DNA from: Aerococcus viridans
GTDB taxonomy: Bacteria > Bacillota > Bacilli > Lactobacillales > Aerococcaceae
Length of the DNA stretch: 64,000 bases
Direction of reading: 5' to 3'
Assembly (NCBI RefSeq): GCF_002083135.2
Contig: NZ_NBTM02000001.1
Span: forward strand, 248,001 to 312,000
The notes beneath the pieces are model-generated. The model saw only the letters and a list, made by a program, of their open reading frames with translations. It did no database searches and had not been told where the DNA came from. Positions 46,175 to 54,365 of the stretch are shown here, piece by piece. Each line of letters opens with the position of its first letter. The first letter of the stretch is position 1. The position numbers and the translations under genes were made by a program.

Positions 46175-46697
46175 TATTATTCCTCCACTTCAAGTCGGGA
46201 TGTTTCTTTTCAATTCTCTTGAATAAGAATTTTTCAATTTTACGGTTTAATAGGGTCCATACCAAGTCTGTTTCAACTAATGGCATGACCAAGATGCTGC
46301 GAATGCCTAGGCGGTTACCACCAAAAACATCGGTTAAAAGTTGGTCACCAACAATGACTACTTCATCCTGGCTGACACCAAGCATGTCAATGGCCCTTCT
46401 AAATCCTCTACGAGAAGGTTTTTTAGCATCTGAGGTAAAGAGTACCCCTAGCTGGTCAGCAACACGCTTCACACGGCCATGCTGGTTATTGGATAAGATG
46501 ACAACAGGTATCCCCGCTTCTTCCATGGTTCGTAACCAAGCGCGTAGCTCCGGTGTCCCATCCGGGTTATCCCATGCAATCAAGGTGTTATCTAGGTCGG
46601 TGATCACGCCTTTGATATTATGTTTGGCTAATTGATCAGGTGTCAATTGATAGATACGTTCTATCATCCAGGTTGGTTTAAAATAGTCTTTTTTCAT
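46167..46697 (-). CDS. yqeG: HAD-family phosphatase YqeG
   Basis: A 176-residue HAD phosphatase, family IIIA. Motif I is ITDLDNTLIAW, motif II VVILSNN, motif III KKPSRRGFRRA and motif IV VIVGDQLLTDVFGGNR. It is the first gene of the operon yqeG-yqeH-yhbY-nadD-yqeK-rsfS-yqeM. The start is ATG 46697 (MKKDYFKPTWM), directly after GGGAGG; a longer frame runs through the promoter and is not credible. An extended -10 lies 26 bases upstream. Confidence 0.93.
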   Translation of the reverse strand: MKKDYFKPTWMIERIYQLTPDQLAKHNIKGVITDLDNTLIAWDNPDGTPELRAWLRTMEEAGIPVVILSNNQHGRVKRVADQLGVLFTSDAKKPSRRGFRRAIDMLGVSQDEVVIVGDQLLTDVFGGNRLGIRSILVMPLVETDLVWTLLNRKIEKFLFKRIEKKHPDLKWRNNIV

Positions 46698-46722
46698 GCC
46701 GGCCTCCCTTATTTTCATGAAT

Positions 46723-46730
46723 AGTATACC
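46723..46730 (-). promoter_or_regulatory. Extended -10 promoter of the yqeG operon
   Basis: On minus TGGTATACT (TGn plus TATACT) lies 26 bases before the yqeG ATG. No strong -35 is seen, as allowed for extended -10 promoters. Confidence 0.5.
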
Positions 46731-46791
46731 ATAAGCGGCCCCTTGGTTCACTTATGTAAAGGCCTGTTCACCGCATGTTTCATAAGTATAA

Positions 46792-46848
46792 GCTTTTGGT
46801 AAAATGCTACAAGCCGAGATGGCGGATAGTAGCCATTTTACCAAAAGC
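46792..46848. repeat. Large inverted repeat between thrB terminator and yqeG
   Basis: GCTTTTGGTAAAATGCTAC (46792-46810) and GTAGCCATTTTACCAAAAGC (46829-46848) are complementary over 19 bp with one extra base, around an 18-base loop. It lacks a T run, so it is not a typical terminator, and a separate terminator for thrB lies next to it. Confidence 0.75.
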
Positions 46849-46854
46849 AAAGCA

Positions 46855-46899
46855 ACAAAAAATGCTACGGGCATATCAGTCTGACATGCTCGTAACATT
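46855..46899 (-). terminator. Terminator of hom-thrB
   Basis: On minus AATGTTACGAGCATGTC pairs with GATATGCCCGTAGCATT (one mismatch, two wobble) around a short loop, then six T. It lies about 15 bases past thrB. Confidence 0.85.
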
Positions 46900-46914
46900 A
46901 TCAATCGTCTAAAA

Positions 46915-47802
46915 TCACATATCCTCTACTATAACCCCATCTGAGGCAAAGTCAAGTGTCTTTATCTGAGCGTCAAGATTTAATTGGTTGATGGCCTCAA
47001 CAATCTGATCTGAGGCAGAAGCTTGGACAAGGGTCATAATAGTAGGACCGGCACCTGATAAGTAAGTCCCGTAAACCCCGTCAACTGTTGACAAAGCTTG
47101 GCGGATTTGACCTAATTCTGGCACCAATTGCGCCCGGAATGGTTCATGCAGCTGGTCCATTTCCATCAAGGTACCTACTGATTCAATGTCCCCTTCTAAC
47201 AACTTACTGACGAAGACATTGCCGATACCGTTCGCTCGAACCGCATCTGCAAAGACCAATCCTTTAGGTAAAACAGCTCTCGCTTCTTTAGTTAATAGCT
47301 CCCGATTAGGGACGGTCGCAATAAAATGAACATCGTCTAGTAAAGACTTCGTCCACAAGACATGGGTTAAATCCATGGCTACAGATACCACTAATCCGCC
47401 CGCTAAAGCTGGCGCAATGTTATCTGGGTGGCCTTCGATTTCGTTAGCCATGTTAATCTTCTCATCCATTGTCCAAGTAGCACCCGCTAAAATTTCAGCA
47501 ATGGCAATACCTGCCACAATGGCTGAAGATGACGACCCTAAACCACGGGCCGTCGGAATGTCACTGGTCATATTTAAATGATGAGGTTTGGCATCCGGTG
47601 CGAACCGTAAAATCGTTTCAATCACCATGTTGGATGCGTCAGTTGGAATCCCTTCGCCTAGGTCATGGTCAATTTGCCATTGTTCACTAGGGCTAAGAAT
47701 ATCCACCGTTAAATATAGGCTAACTGCAACACCGATTGAATCAAAGCCGGGCCCCATATTGGCTGAAGTCGCCGGGACTTTCACACGTACCTTTTCTACC
47801 AT
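46915..47802 (-). CDS. thrB: Homoserine kinase
   Basis: Phosphorylates homoserine toward threonine. The 295-residue GHMP kinase has VKVPATSANMGPGFDSIGVAV at the start, the ATP loop PTARGLGSSSSAIVAG, and the C-terminal GAGPTIMTL motif 3. The start is ATG 47802 (MVEKVRVKVPA): the alternative GTG 47811 lies in the binding site AGGTGA, directly after the hom stop. It is co-transcribed with hom. Threonine synthase is not in the window. Confidence 0.96.
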   Translation of the reverse strand: MVEKVRVKVPATSANMGPGFDSIGVAVSLYLTVDILSPSEQWQIDHDLGEGIPTDASNMVIETILRFAPDAKPHHLNMTSDIPTARGLGSSSSAIVAGIAIAEILAGATWTMDEKINMANEIEGHPDNIAPALAGGLVVSVAMDLTHVLWTKSLLDDVHFIATVPNRELLTKEARAVLPKGLVFADAVRANGIGNVFVSKLLEGDIESVGTLMEMDQLHEPFRAQLVPELGQIRQALSTVDGVYGTYLSGAGPTIMTLVQASASDQIVEAINQLNLDAQIKTLDFASDGVIVEDM

Positions 47803-47811
47803 AATGGTCAC

Positions 47812-49116
47812 CTACTTCGCTTCAGGCAACACAGAATAGTAAGAAATCAAGTTTAATTCAGGACTATCTTGTGTGGCTTGGTTGATTTGTTGTAATTGGG
47901 CTTGTGACATTTCATGGGTGACAACCACAATTTTCGCTGTCTTGTCGTCAGATGACGGTTCTTGGAATACCTTGTCTAAGCTGACTTTCGCATCGTCAAA
48001 GATTTGGACAAGTTTGATGAACTGCCCTTGTTTGTCTTCAGTTTCAAAGTGGAAGAAGCCAACAGATTTGATGTCTTCAGCTTTTTTCCAAGAGGCATTT
48101 TGACTGTAATTCGCAAATGGTTGACCCGTCGTTTCTGTATGGATATGTTGACCAATAGCCATAATATCTGAAACCACCATAGCCCCTGTAGGTAACTCGC
48201 CGGCACCAGGACCATAGAACATCATCTCACCAGTCGCTGCACCCTCAGTAAAGACCGCATTCATTTCGTTACGAACAGTTGATAATGGATGGGTTTTTGG
48301 TACTAAGGTTGGCGCCACTTCAGCGTATACAGTACCGTCTACAAAGTTTGCACGACCAATTAGCTTGATCACGTAACCTAATGAGCTAGCAACTTGGATA
48401 TCACGAGCTGTGACATGACGGATCCCTTTGATTGGAATGTCGTTCAAGTCGACAGTCACCCCAAAGGCCATTTTCGTTAAGATAACAATCTTACGGGCTG
48501 CGTCTAGACCGTCTACGTCACCTGATGGGTCTGCTTCTGCTAAACCTAAAGCTTGCGCTTCCGCTAAAACTTCATCAAAGCCACGACCTTGTTCCACCAT
48601 TTTTGTCAAAATGTAATTCGTTGTCCCGTTAACAATCCCTGAAACAGAGAACAATTTATCCGACGCTAGTGGCGTACGTAAACTGTTTAAAATTGGAATA
48701 CCACCAGCAACTGCTGCTTCATATAAGAAGTCTAATTGATGGTCTTGGGCATATTGGATTAAATCTAAACCGCGTTTAATCGCCACCAAGTCCTTATTAG
48801 CAGTTACGATGTGCTTACCAGCGCGTAGAGCAGCTTCAATACAGTCAGCTGCGAATGTTGTCCCACCCATGGCTTCAACGACAATATCAATTGAAGGATC
48901 ATTGATGACATCATTGAAATCAGTTGTCAATTGAATGCTTTCTGGTAATCCGGGATGTTTCGCTTTTGATTTTTCAATATCGCGGACAAAAATCTTCGTT
49001 ACTTGGTATTGAATACCTTCCGTATCTGACATTTTTTGTGCGTGATCATGCATAATTTTGGCTACACCGCCACCGACTGTACCTAGACCAAGTAATCCAA
49101 TATTAATTTGCTTCAA
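47812..49116 (-). CDS. hom: Homoserine dehydrogenase
   Basis: Reduces aspartate semialdehyde to homoserine, the branch to threonine and methionine. The 434-residue product has the NAD(P) loop IGLLGLGTVGGGVAKIM, the catalytic region with KMAFGVTVDLNDIPIKGI, and a C-terminal ACT domain (about 355-434) for feedback control by threonine. Translation most likely begins at TTG 49116 (MKQINIGLLG), as Hom proteins start just before this loop; the GTG at 49125 sits inside the binding site GAGGTGG. Confidence 0.94.
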   Translation of the reverse strand: MKQINIGLLGLGTVGGGVAKIMHDHAQKMSDTEGIQYQVTKIFVRDIEKSKAKHPGLPESIQLTTDFNDVINDPSIDIVVEAMGGTTFAADCIEAALRAGKHIVTANKDLVAIKRGLDLIQYAQDHQLDFLYEAAVAGGIPILNSLRTPLASDKLFSVSGIVNGTTNYILTKMVEQGRGFDEVLAEAQALGLAEADPSGDVDGLDAARKIVILTKMAFGVTVDLNDIPIKGIRHVTARDIQVASSLGYVIKLIGRANFVDGTVYAEVAPTLVPKTHPLSTVRNEMNAVFTEGAATGEMMFYGPGAGELPTGAMVVSDIMAIGQHIHTETTGQPFANYSQNASWKKAEDIKSVGFFHFETEDKQGQFIKLVQIFDDAKVSLDKVFQEPSSDDKTAKIVVVTHEMSQAQLQQINQATQDSPELNLISYYSVLPEAK

Positions 49117-49187
49117 ATTTGCCACCTCTTTAGTTCATTGTATTTTATCATGTATATTTCATGGTATTCTCATAATTGTTTCCACTC

Positions 49188-50732
49188 TTAAATTCTACCC
49201 TTAAATTCATAAAAAGCAATCAATTGTTGCACATATTCAAAATCGGGTACGTAAAATTCGTTACGGCCATTGATTTTAATCGTATCTTCTGACCCCTTAC
49301 CAGCTACCACAATAGTCGTTGGTTTTCCGGACGCAATCGCATCCTTATAGGCCATATAGATTGACCCGGTTCGGTCTAAATTGCTTCTTACTTTAGCATC
49401 TGGATTGACCCCATTAATGGCCTCTTCAATTTCAGCCATGATTTTATAAGCGTCTTCAAAGTTTGGATCGTCACTGGTTAAATAAATCTCATTGGTATTC
49501 AACCCAGCCACATGGCCCATATCCGCCCGTCTATTTTCAGCTTTACCACCGGCTGATCCAAAAACAATGCGGATATCATTATCAGGAGCCATTTCTTTAA
49601 CAGATGAGAATAACTCTTCAAAAGAAATCTTGTTGTGGGCGAAATCAACGACAAAGGTCAATTGATTGTCCGTACTACGGTAGATTTCCATCCGGCCATC
49701 GGTTTTGGCATGGCCTAAAGCCTTTTGAATCGTTGCCCACTCAACAGCGTTTTCGCGTGCAATCGCCGCAGCAACTAAGGCATTGTTGATATTAAAATGC
49801 CCTAAGACATTCAAAGTCATCGGAATCGTTTCACCTTGGTTTTTCACCACAAAAGTCTGTTTGGTTTCACTAAAGGCTATATCATCGGCAAAATAATCAG
49901 CCGCCGGGTTCTTGCGTGAAACAGTCACAATCCGTTCAATATTTTCAGCATCTTGTGCTGCTTTTAAAATATCTTCATAATGGTCCGTATCTTCATTGAT
50001 GACGGCCACTTTACCGTGGTTAAAGATCCGTAATTTTGACTGGAAGTAGTCAGCAAAAGTGGGATGTTCAACTGGTGAAATATGGTCTGGTGAAATATTT
50101 AAAAAGGCCACCACTTGCATCTTCACGTCATCAACGCGGTGGTATTTTAAAGCTTGACTGGATACTTCCATAGTTGCCCGTTTTACCCCATTATCTCGCA
50201 TTGTTGCCAGCATTTCATATAAATCCATGGCTTCAGGCGTAGTAAGGGTTGATGGTGTTTTTTCTAGGCCATCATAGTTAAAGGTAGACGATACGAAACC
50301 AGGTAGTGCTTGCCCTTTTTCCTGACTGTCTAGAGTCAAAATTTGGTTAACAAAACCTGCAGTGGTTGTTTTGCCCTTTGTACCTGTAATCCCTGAAATC
50401 GCCACGTCTTGCCAAGGTGATTGGTAGAAGAAGTTGGCAAGCTGAGCCATCGCTAGGCGGATATCTTCAACGATAATGCCAGGGATGTCTGCTGCGTAAT
50501 CTTGTTCTGATAGGTAGGCCACTGCCCCACGGCCAACGGCATCTTTTAGGTATGATGCCTTAAAGTTTAGCCCCTTACAAACGAATAAGGTGTTGGCTGT
50601 CACCGCACGCGAGTCGAAGGTGATGCGATCAATTACGACCTCGTCTGCAGTATTTTCTCGTGTAATGGTTGTTGCGCTGCCATTGTCCTTAAAAAAGGCT
50701 ATAGCACGCGATAATTTCATTGAATCTGACAT
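49188..50732 (-). CDS. murE: UDP-MurNAc-tripeptide synthetase MurE (L-lysine type likely)
   Basis: Adds the third residue of the peptidoglycan stem peptide. The 514-residue Mur ligase has the P-loop GITGTKGKTTT (about 114-124), carbamylated Lys233 in FQSKLRIF and the C-terminal specificity motif at 421-424, DDPN. The DAP-adding enzymes have DNPR there; DDPN is what I know from Lys-adding streptococcal and lactococcal enzymes, which fits the Lys-based wall of Aerococcus. It stands apart from the dcw cluster, between hom and the DUF1797 gene, as in several Lactobacillales. Confidence 0.93.
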   Translation of the reverse strand: MSDSMKLSRAIAFFKDNGSATTITRENTADEVVIDRITFDSRAVTANTLFVCKGLNFKASYLKDAVGRGAVAYLSEQDYAADIPGIIVEDIRLAMAQLANFFYQSPWQDVAISGITGTKGKTTTAGFVNQILTLDSQEKGQALPGFVSSTFNYDGLEKTPSTLTTPEAMDLYEMLATMRDNGVKRATMEVSSQALKYHRVDDVKMQVVAFLNISPDHISPVEHPTFADYFQSKLRIFNHGKVAVINEDTDHYEDILKAAQDAENIERIVTVSRKNPAADYFADDIAFSETKQTFVVKNQGETIPMTLNVLGHFNINNALVAAAIARENAVEWATIQKALGHAKTDGRMEIYRSTDNQLTFVVDFAHNKISFEELFSSVKEMAPDNDIRIVFGSAGGKAENRRADMGHVAGLNTNEIYLTSDDPNFEDAYKIMAEIEEAINGVNPDAKVRSNLDRTGSIYMAYKDAIASGKPTTIVVAGKGSEDTIKINGRNEFYVPDFEYVQQLIAFYEFKGRI

Positions 50733-50759
50733 GTTAAACTCCCTCTACTCCATATAAAT

Positions 50760-50786
50760 AAAAAAAAGATCGTGATGCCACGACCC
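50760..50786 (-). terminator. Terminator of the DUF1797 gene
   Basis: On minus GGTCGTG pairs with CACGATC (one wobble) around GCAT, followed by eight T (50768-50785 for the stem). It lies between the DUF1797 gene and murE. Confidence 0.8.
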
Positions 50787-50860
50787 TCTATACGACACAG
50801 AATGTCTGCCATATTGGTAGTTCTAGTAGGTCACCCTACAATTTCAACTGCATTGGTTAA

Positions 50861-51088
50861 TTATTGAATTAACTCGTAGATTTCCATTGCGACTAAATCA
50901 ATGTCATCAAATTGGAAAGTTTCGTTGATTGTTAAGTCCTCTAATTCAAAACTTTCAGACTCTTTGTTAAAGCGTACAATACACTTCTCAACGCCCTCTT
51001 TTTCAAAACGACGTACTTCGATTTCTGAGTCATCAGAAAGCATCGCTTTTAATCGGGTAATAATTGCTTCTAATCGAGATGATTGCAT
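50861..51088 (-). CDS. DUF1797-family small protein (YktA-like)
   Basis: A 75-residue acidic protein beginning MQSSRLEAIITRLKAMLSD, with a short beta-rich middle (VEKCIVRFNKESESFELED) and a helical end (DLVAMEIYELIQ). It matches the small DUF1797/YktA proteins of Lactobacillales and Bacillales, for which I know no function. The start is ATG 51088 with AAAGGAG 6 bases upstream; the longer frame to 51121 includes that site. It has its own terminator. Confidence 0.8.
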   Translation of the reverse strand: MQSSRLEAIITRLKAMLSDDSEIEVRRFEKEGVEKCIVRFNKESESFELEDLTINETFQFDDIDLVAMEIYELIQ

Positions 51089-51224
51089 AATAATCTCCTT
51101 TCGCCTTCTTATCTTTGTCATTTTAACACTCTTTGGGTGAATAAAAAACCTTTAAGTGCATAAGAAATGAATTAATTTCAGCAAAGCCTTTTCATTGAAA
51201 AATGACGGCCCGTATTAAGGCTGA

Positions 51225-52481
51225 CTACTGATCCTTTCTGCGAATGTAGAACGACGGAAAGTACTTGCTAGTCCACTTCAAGGGCTTATGCAATTCTGCA
51301 AAAGAAGAAGATAGGTAAACACTTCGGCCAATTAGATTTCTCGGTTTCTCTGACTGCAATTCAATCATGTACTGGTAAATATGGTACAAGTCCTCATAGA
51401 AAGCGTCTGCCGACACATGGTAAATCAATGGCGCTAACCCTTCTGTTAATGAAGATTGCGTCGTTGCAATAGCCTTCACAGATTGCGGAAAGTCTGTCAC
51501 TTCGGTTAATAAATGACCGAACGTTGCAATATCTTCAAGGGACGCTAGATAAGGCGTCTTCATGGCAATCACCGGTAAATGGTTGGTGATGGCTTCAATA
51601 AAGGTTAAGCCCTGCGTCTCAGAAGTTGATAAATTCACATAAACATCCGCCGCTTGGTACAAAACGTTGACTTGGTCATGAGACACAAAGCCTGGGAAAA
51701 TGATTTTATCCGTCAAGTTCAGTTCGGCTGTTAAAGCTTTTAACTCTTCTAATTGAGGTCCATCTCCAGCAAGTAACAACTTCGCATTCGGGATATCAGC
51801 CAACACCTGAGGGAACTGCTCGATAATCGCTATTAAGTTTTTTTCTTCAGCGATACGATTAATCGATAATAGTAAATACTCATCTTGTGCGATACCCCAG
51901 CTTTGTCTAAAGTTTCTTAAGACATCATGGTCAATTTTCTTAGGTAATTTTACCCCGGTTGCCAAGACATGAATGGGTTTTTGAATTTGATAATCTCGTA
52001 AAACCTCTTTCATCTGACCGCTAGGTGAAATGACTAAATCAGCTTGGTCACAGAATAGCTTAGACAAATGAACGACCGTTTTTCGAGAAATTAATTTGCC
52101 GTTTAAAATATAATGGAGGTATTTCTCATACCAAGTGTGGTAAGTGTGCACTAGTGGGATCCTCATATAGCGTGCTACGCTTAACCCCATCAATCCCATA
52201 GAAAACTCCGTCTGGGTATGGACAATATCAATTTCTAATTCTTTACATTTACGGTAAATCGACGCAAAAGAAGGAATTGCCACTCGTCTATCCTTGAAGA
52301 ATAGAAAAGGAACTGATTCATAGCGAAAGACATGGTCTTCAATTTCTGCCTTTGGATCAGATGTCGTAAAGATATAGACTTGATGTCCATTATCCTCAAA
52401 CGTTTCTTTTAATGTTTGAATTGATGTAGCGACCCCACTTACTTGTGGAAAGTAGGTATCGGTAAAGACCGCGATATTCAT
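51225..52481 (-). CDS. GT4 glycosyltransferase, probable 1,2-diacylglycerol 3-glucosyltransferase
   Basis: A 418-residue retaining GT-B enzyme. The acceptor-side N-terminus MNIAVFTDTYFPQVSGVATS is typical of diacylglycerol glucosyltransferases of Firmicutes (Acholeplasma MGS, enterococcal BgsB), followed by HTHTEFSMG-like HTQTEFSMGLMG and the donor EX7E element ETQGLTFIEA. Its likely role is glucolipid synthesis for the membrane and lipoteichoic acid anchor. AAGGAGT precedes the ATG and a TATGAT lies about 50 bases upstream. The usual second glycolipid transferase is not next to it. An IS has landed 124 bases upstream of the start. Confidence 0.85.
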   Translation of the reverse strand: MNIAVFTDTYFPQVSGVATSIQTLKETFEDNGHQVYIFTTSDPKAEIEDHVFRYESVPFLFFKDRRVAIPSFASIYRKCKELEIDIVHTQTEFSMGLMGLSVARYMRIPLVHTYHTWYEKYLHYILNGKLISRKTVVHLSKLFCDQADLVISPSGQMKEVLRDYQIQKPIHVLATGVKLPKKIDHDVLRNFRQSWGIAQDEYLLLSINRIAEEKNLIAIIEQFPQVLADIPNAKLLLAGDGPQLEELKALTAELNLTDKIIFPGFVSHDQVNVLYQAADVYVNLSTSETQGLTFIEAITNHLPVIAMKTPYLASLEDIATFGHLLTEVTDFPQSVKAIATTQSSLTEGLAPLIYHVSADAFYEDLYHIYQYMIELQSEKPRNLIGRSVYLSSSFAELHKPLKWTSKYFPSFYIRRKDQ

Positions 52482-52597
52482 CTAAACACTCCTTAGATGC
52501 CCTTTTTGTTTTAATTCTGTCATATATCCTATCATAACAGAAAAATTGTGATTAAAAAATCACCTGACGGCAACTTAATTGTAAAGAATACGATAAG

Positions 52598-52605
52598 GAA
52601 TATCT
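52598..52605. repeat. 8-bp target-site duplication, left copy
   Basis: GAATATCT directly before the left inverted repeat of the IS; an identical copy lies at 54271-54278. An 8-bp duplication is typical of ISL3-family insertion. Confidence 0.9.
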
Positions 52606-52629
52606 GGTTCTTTTACAAATAGTGTTGGT
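52606..52629. repeat. Left terminal inverted repeat of the IS
   Basis: 24 bases beginning GGTTCTTTTACAAATAGTGT and ending TGGT; differs from the right end at three positions (7, 9 and 11). Confidence 0.9.
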
Positions 52630-52695
52630 AAATAATTTCAAATATCGCGAATACGTTATTTAGTATTTATTAATATGTAAATGAGCTTCAAAGAG

Positions 52696-52731
52696 AAAAG
52701 CTATACACGATTATGTGTATGGCTTTTTTTT
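52696..52731 (+). terminator. Inward-facing hairpin with T run in the left end of the IS
   Basis: AAAAGCTATACAC pairs with GTGTATGGCTTTT (one wobble), followed by eight T on plus. No plus-strand gene ends here, so it would stop outside transcripts entering the IS antisense to the transposase; the A run also allows it to end the transposase transcript on minus. Confidence 0.7.
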
Positions 52732-52799
52732 GCCTTAGGCAAGAATATTATTATGTTGTAGCAACAAGGACTAGGAAAATATTAATAGTTTGGCAGGCC

Positions 52800-54140
52800 T
52801 TAGCTTGCCATTGCTTCATAAGTGGATGGTGCTGGGTTTGAAGGCTTGTATTTTAGTTTGAATTGGACTAGTATTCTAGCGCGTAAATTAAAGAAATTAG
52901 CATATCCGAAACCAGTACGCTTAATTAATTTAATCTTATTATTAATACCTTCGGTAGGTCCGTTTGAGACGGTATAAGTTAATGAATTATGGATATATGG
53001 TAAAAACTTCTGTAAAGTTCTGATAGTTCTTCTCGCACGTCGAGGCAAGGTTATTTTCCTTGTGCTCTTCAATATTTCATCAAATAGCTCAATGTTATGC
53101 GTAGAAATTGCGTACTTAAGCTCATTCATTAGAGTATATGTTACTAATAAATCCGGCGAAATATTCAATAGGAAATCAACAATACGCTGTTCCGAAATTT
53201 CTTCACCAAATTGGCGAACATAATATGTATCAGTGAAATTTAAGTCTTCAGCATTTTTTAGCAACAACTTCCATTGTTTTTTAAGTTTTCTGTAGTCAGA
53301 TGGTCGGCTATTTTTCACGATATTCATAGCTTTAATACGAACAGAATTAATTGTCTCATTTAGTAACTTCACGATATGGAATCGATCAATTACAATCTTA
53401 GCATTAGGAAAACTAGTACGTATTACTTCAAGATAGGGTGTATACAAATCGATAGAAACAGTTTTCACACTACTTCTAGCAGCCCAAGTAAAGGAAGCAA
53501 AGTAATCGATTAGAGAAGCTTGTTTCCGATCAACAATAATATCAATCAACCTTCTATTATGGGTGTCCACAAGGACAGCACTCATCGCATTGGCTACTCG
53601 ATTAGTAGATTTAAACTCATCTATACCAAGGTTACTAGGCAGATAGTTTCCTTTTGGTGATAGTCCTTTACCAGCTTTCAGTAGAATCCTAGAGACTGTT
53701 GGAGACGACACGTGATATCGTTTAGCGATTAATCGCATGGATTGTGTTTCAACTAATTCTGAACTTATCTGACTTTTTATTGAGTTTGAGATACAGCAGT
53801 ATTTCTGTACTAACGGTGTTTCAGCAATAGAGGTTTGCGCGCAATGTTTACAATAAAATCGTTGCTTCTTCAGTTTTAGCAATATCGGATTTGAAACTGA
53901 ATTAGGTAATCTTATAATTGTAGGCTTAAACCCATGTTTAATCAGATCATGGCTTCCTGTATTCTTTACACCACATTGGATACAAGCCTTAGGCTTGTAG
54001 GTTAAGACGCCTTCAACGACTATATAATTCACATCTTGATACTTTTCAGTTGGAAGCAGAGTCATTCCCTCTGGTACACCAATTTGAATATTATTGTCGA
54101 GAATTCCGCAAAGTTGTTTTATAATAGTTATATGGGACAT
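52800..54140 (-). CDS. ISL3-family transposase
   Basis: A 446-residue DDE transposase. The N-terminus carries two zinc-ribbon-like pairs (CIQCGV and CKHCAQ) and a helix-turn-helix (MRLIAKRYHVSSPTVSRILL). The catalytic core has Asp in NLGIDEFK, Asp in IVIDRFHIVKLLNET and Glu in GPTEGINNKIKLIKRTGFGY, the last being the ISL3 signature. The start is ATG 54140 (MSHITIIKQL) after AGAAGGAA; the longer frame to 54215 has no binding site. The gene is undamaged. Confidence 0.95.
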   Translation of the reverse strand: MSHITIIKQLCGILDNNIQIGVPEGMTLLPTEKYQDVNYIVVEGVLTYKPKACIQCGVKNTGSHDLIKHGFKPTIIRLPNSVSNPILLKLKKQRFYCKHCAQTSIAETPLVQKYCCISNSIKSQISSELVETQSMRLIAKRYHVSSPTVSRILLKAGKGLSPKGNYLPSNLGIDEFKSTNRVANAMSAVLVDTHNRRLIDIIVDRKQASLIDYFASFTWAARSSVKTVSIDLYTPYLEVIRTSFPNAKIVIDRFHIVKLLNETINSVRIKAMNIVKNSRPSDYRKLKKQWKLLLKNAEDLNFTDTYYVRQFGEEISEQRIVDFLLNISPDLLVTYTLMNELKYAISTHNIELFDEILKSTRKITLPRRARRTIRTLQKFLPYIHNSLTYTVSNGPTEGINNKIKLIKRTGFGYANFFNLRARILVQFKLKYKPSNPAPSTYEAMAS

Positions 54141-54211
54141 GAATTTTCCTTCTTTCAGTATTCGTCGAGGTTTACTTGAAATAAAGATATCATGTCCTTT
54201 TTTTTGCGTAC

Positions 54212-54258
54212 ACAAAAATAGTGCCGATGAGACTCAATTGAATCTCACCAACACTATT
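54212..54258 (-). terminator. Hairpin with T run in the right end of the IS, upstream of the transposase
   Basis: On minus, about 16 bp of the right terminal region (AATAGTGTTGGTGAGA with TCTCATCGGCACTATT, wobbles included) form a stem followed by TTTTT. It would stop read-through from ptsHI before it reaches the transposase gene. Confidence 0.7.
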
Positions 54259-54270
54259 TATTATAGAACC
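54247..54270. repeat. Right terminal inverted repeat of the IS
   Basis: Complement reads GGTTCTATAATAAATAGTGT then TGGT, matching the left end at 21 of 24 positions. Confidence 0.9.
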
Positions 54271-54278
54271 GAATATCT
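54271..54278. repeat. 8-bp target-site duplication, right copy
   Basis: GAATATCT directly after the right inverted repeat, identical to 52598-52605. Confidence 0.9.
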
Positions 54279-54305
54279 TTGTGTGACATTTTCATTTAGA
54301 CAAAG

Positions 54306-54345
54306 AGAAAACCCCACCAAGATCCATGATCTCAGTGAGGTTTTC
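54306..54345 (-). terminator. Terminator of ptsHI
   Basis: On minus AAAACCTCACTGAGATC pairs over 17 positions (wobbles included) with GATCTTGGTGGGGTTTT around a 3-base loop. It lies about 20 bases past the ptsI stop; the IS inserted only about 35 bases further on. Confidence 0.85.
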
Positions 54346-54365
54346 AGTGTGTTTATTTGAAATGA

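Larger units (their letters stand above)
52606..54270 (-). mobile_element. ISL3-family insertion sequence (1665 bp)
   Basis: Bounded by imperfect 24-bp inverted repeats (GGTTCTTTTACAAATAGTGT at 52606 onward and, inverted, GGTTCTATAATAAATAGTGT ending at 54270; 21 of 24 match) and flanked by a perfect 8-bp direct repeat GAATATCT. One intact transposase gene fills it. Terminator-like hairpins sit inside both ends. Intact ends, an undamaged gene and an exact target duplication point to a recent insertion, between ptsHI and the glycosyltransferase gene. Confidence 0.95.

Noticed and set aside
52696-52731. Plus-strand terminator as the remnant of a lost plus-strand gene
   Set aside because: It lies inside the IS boundaries set by inverted repeats and target duplication, so it belongs to the IS and not to an older host gene.
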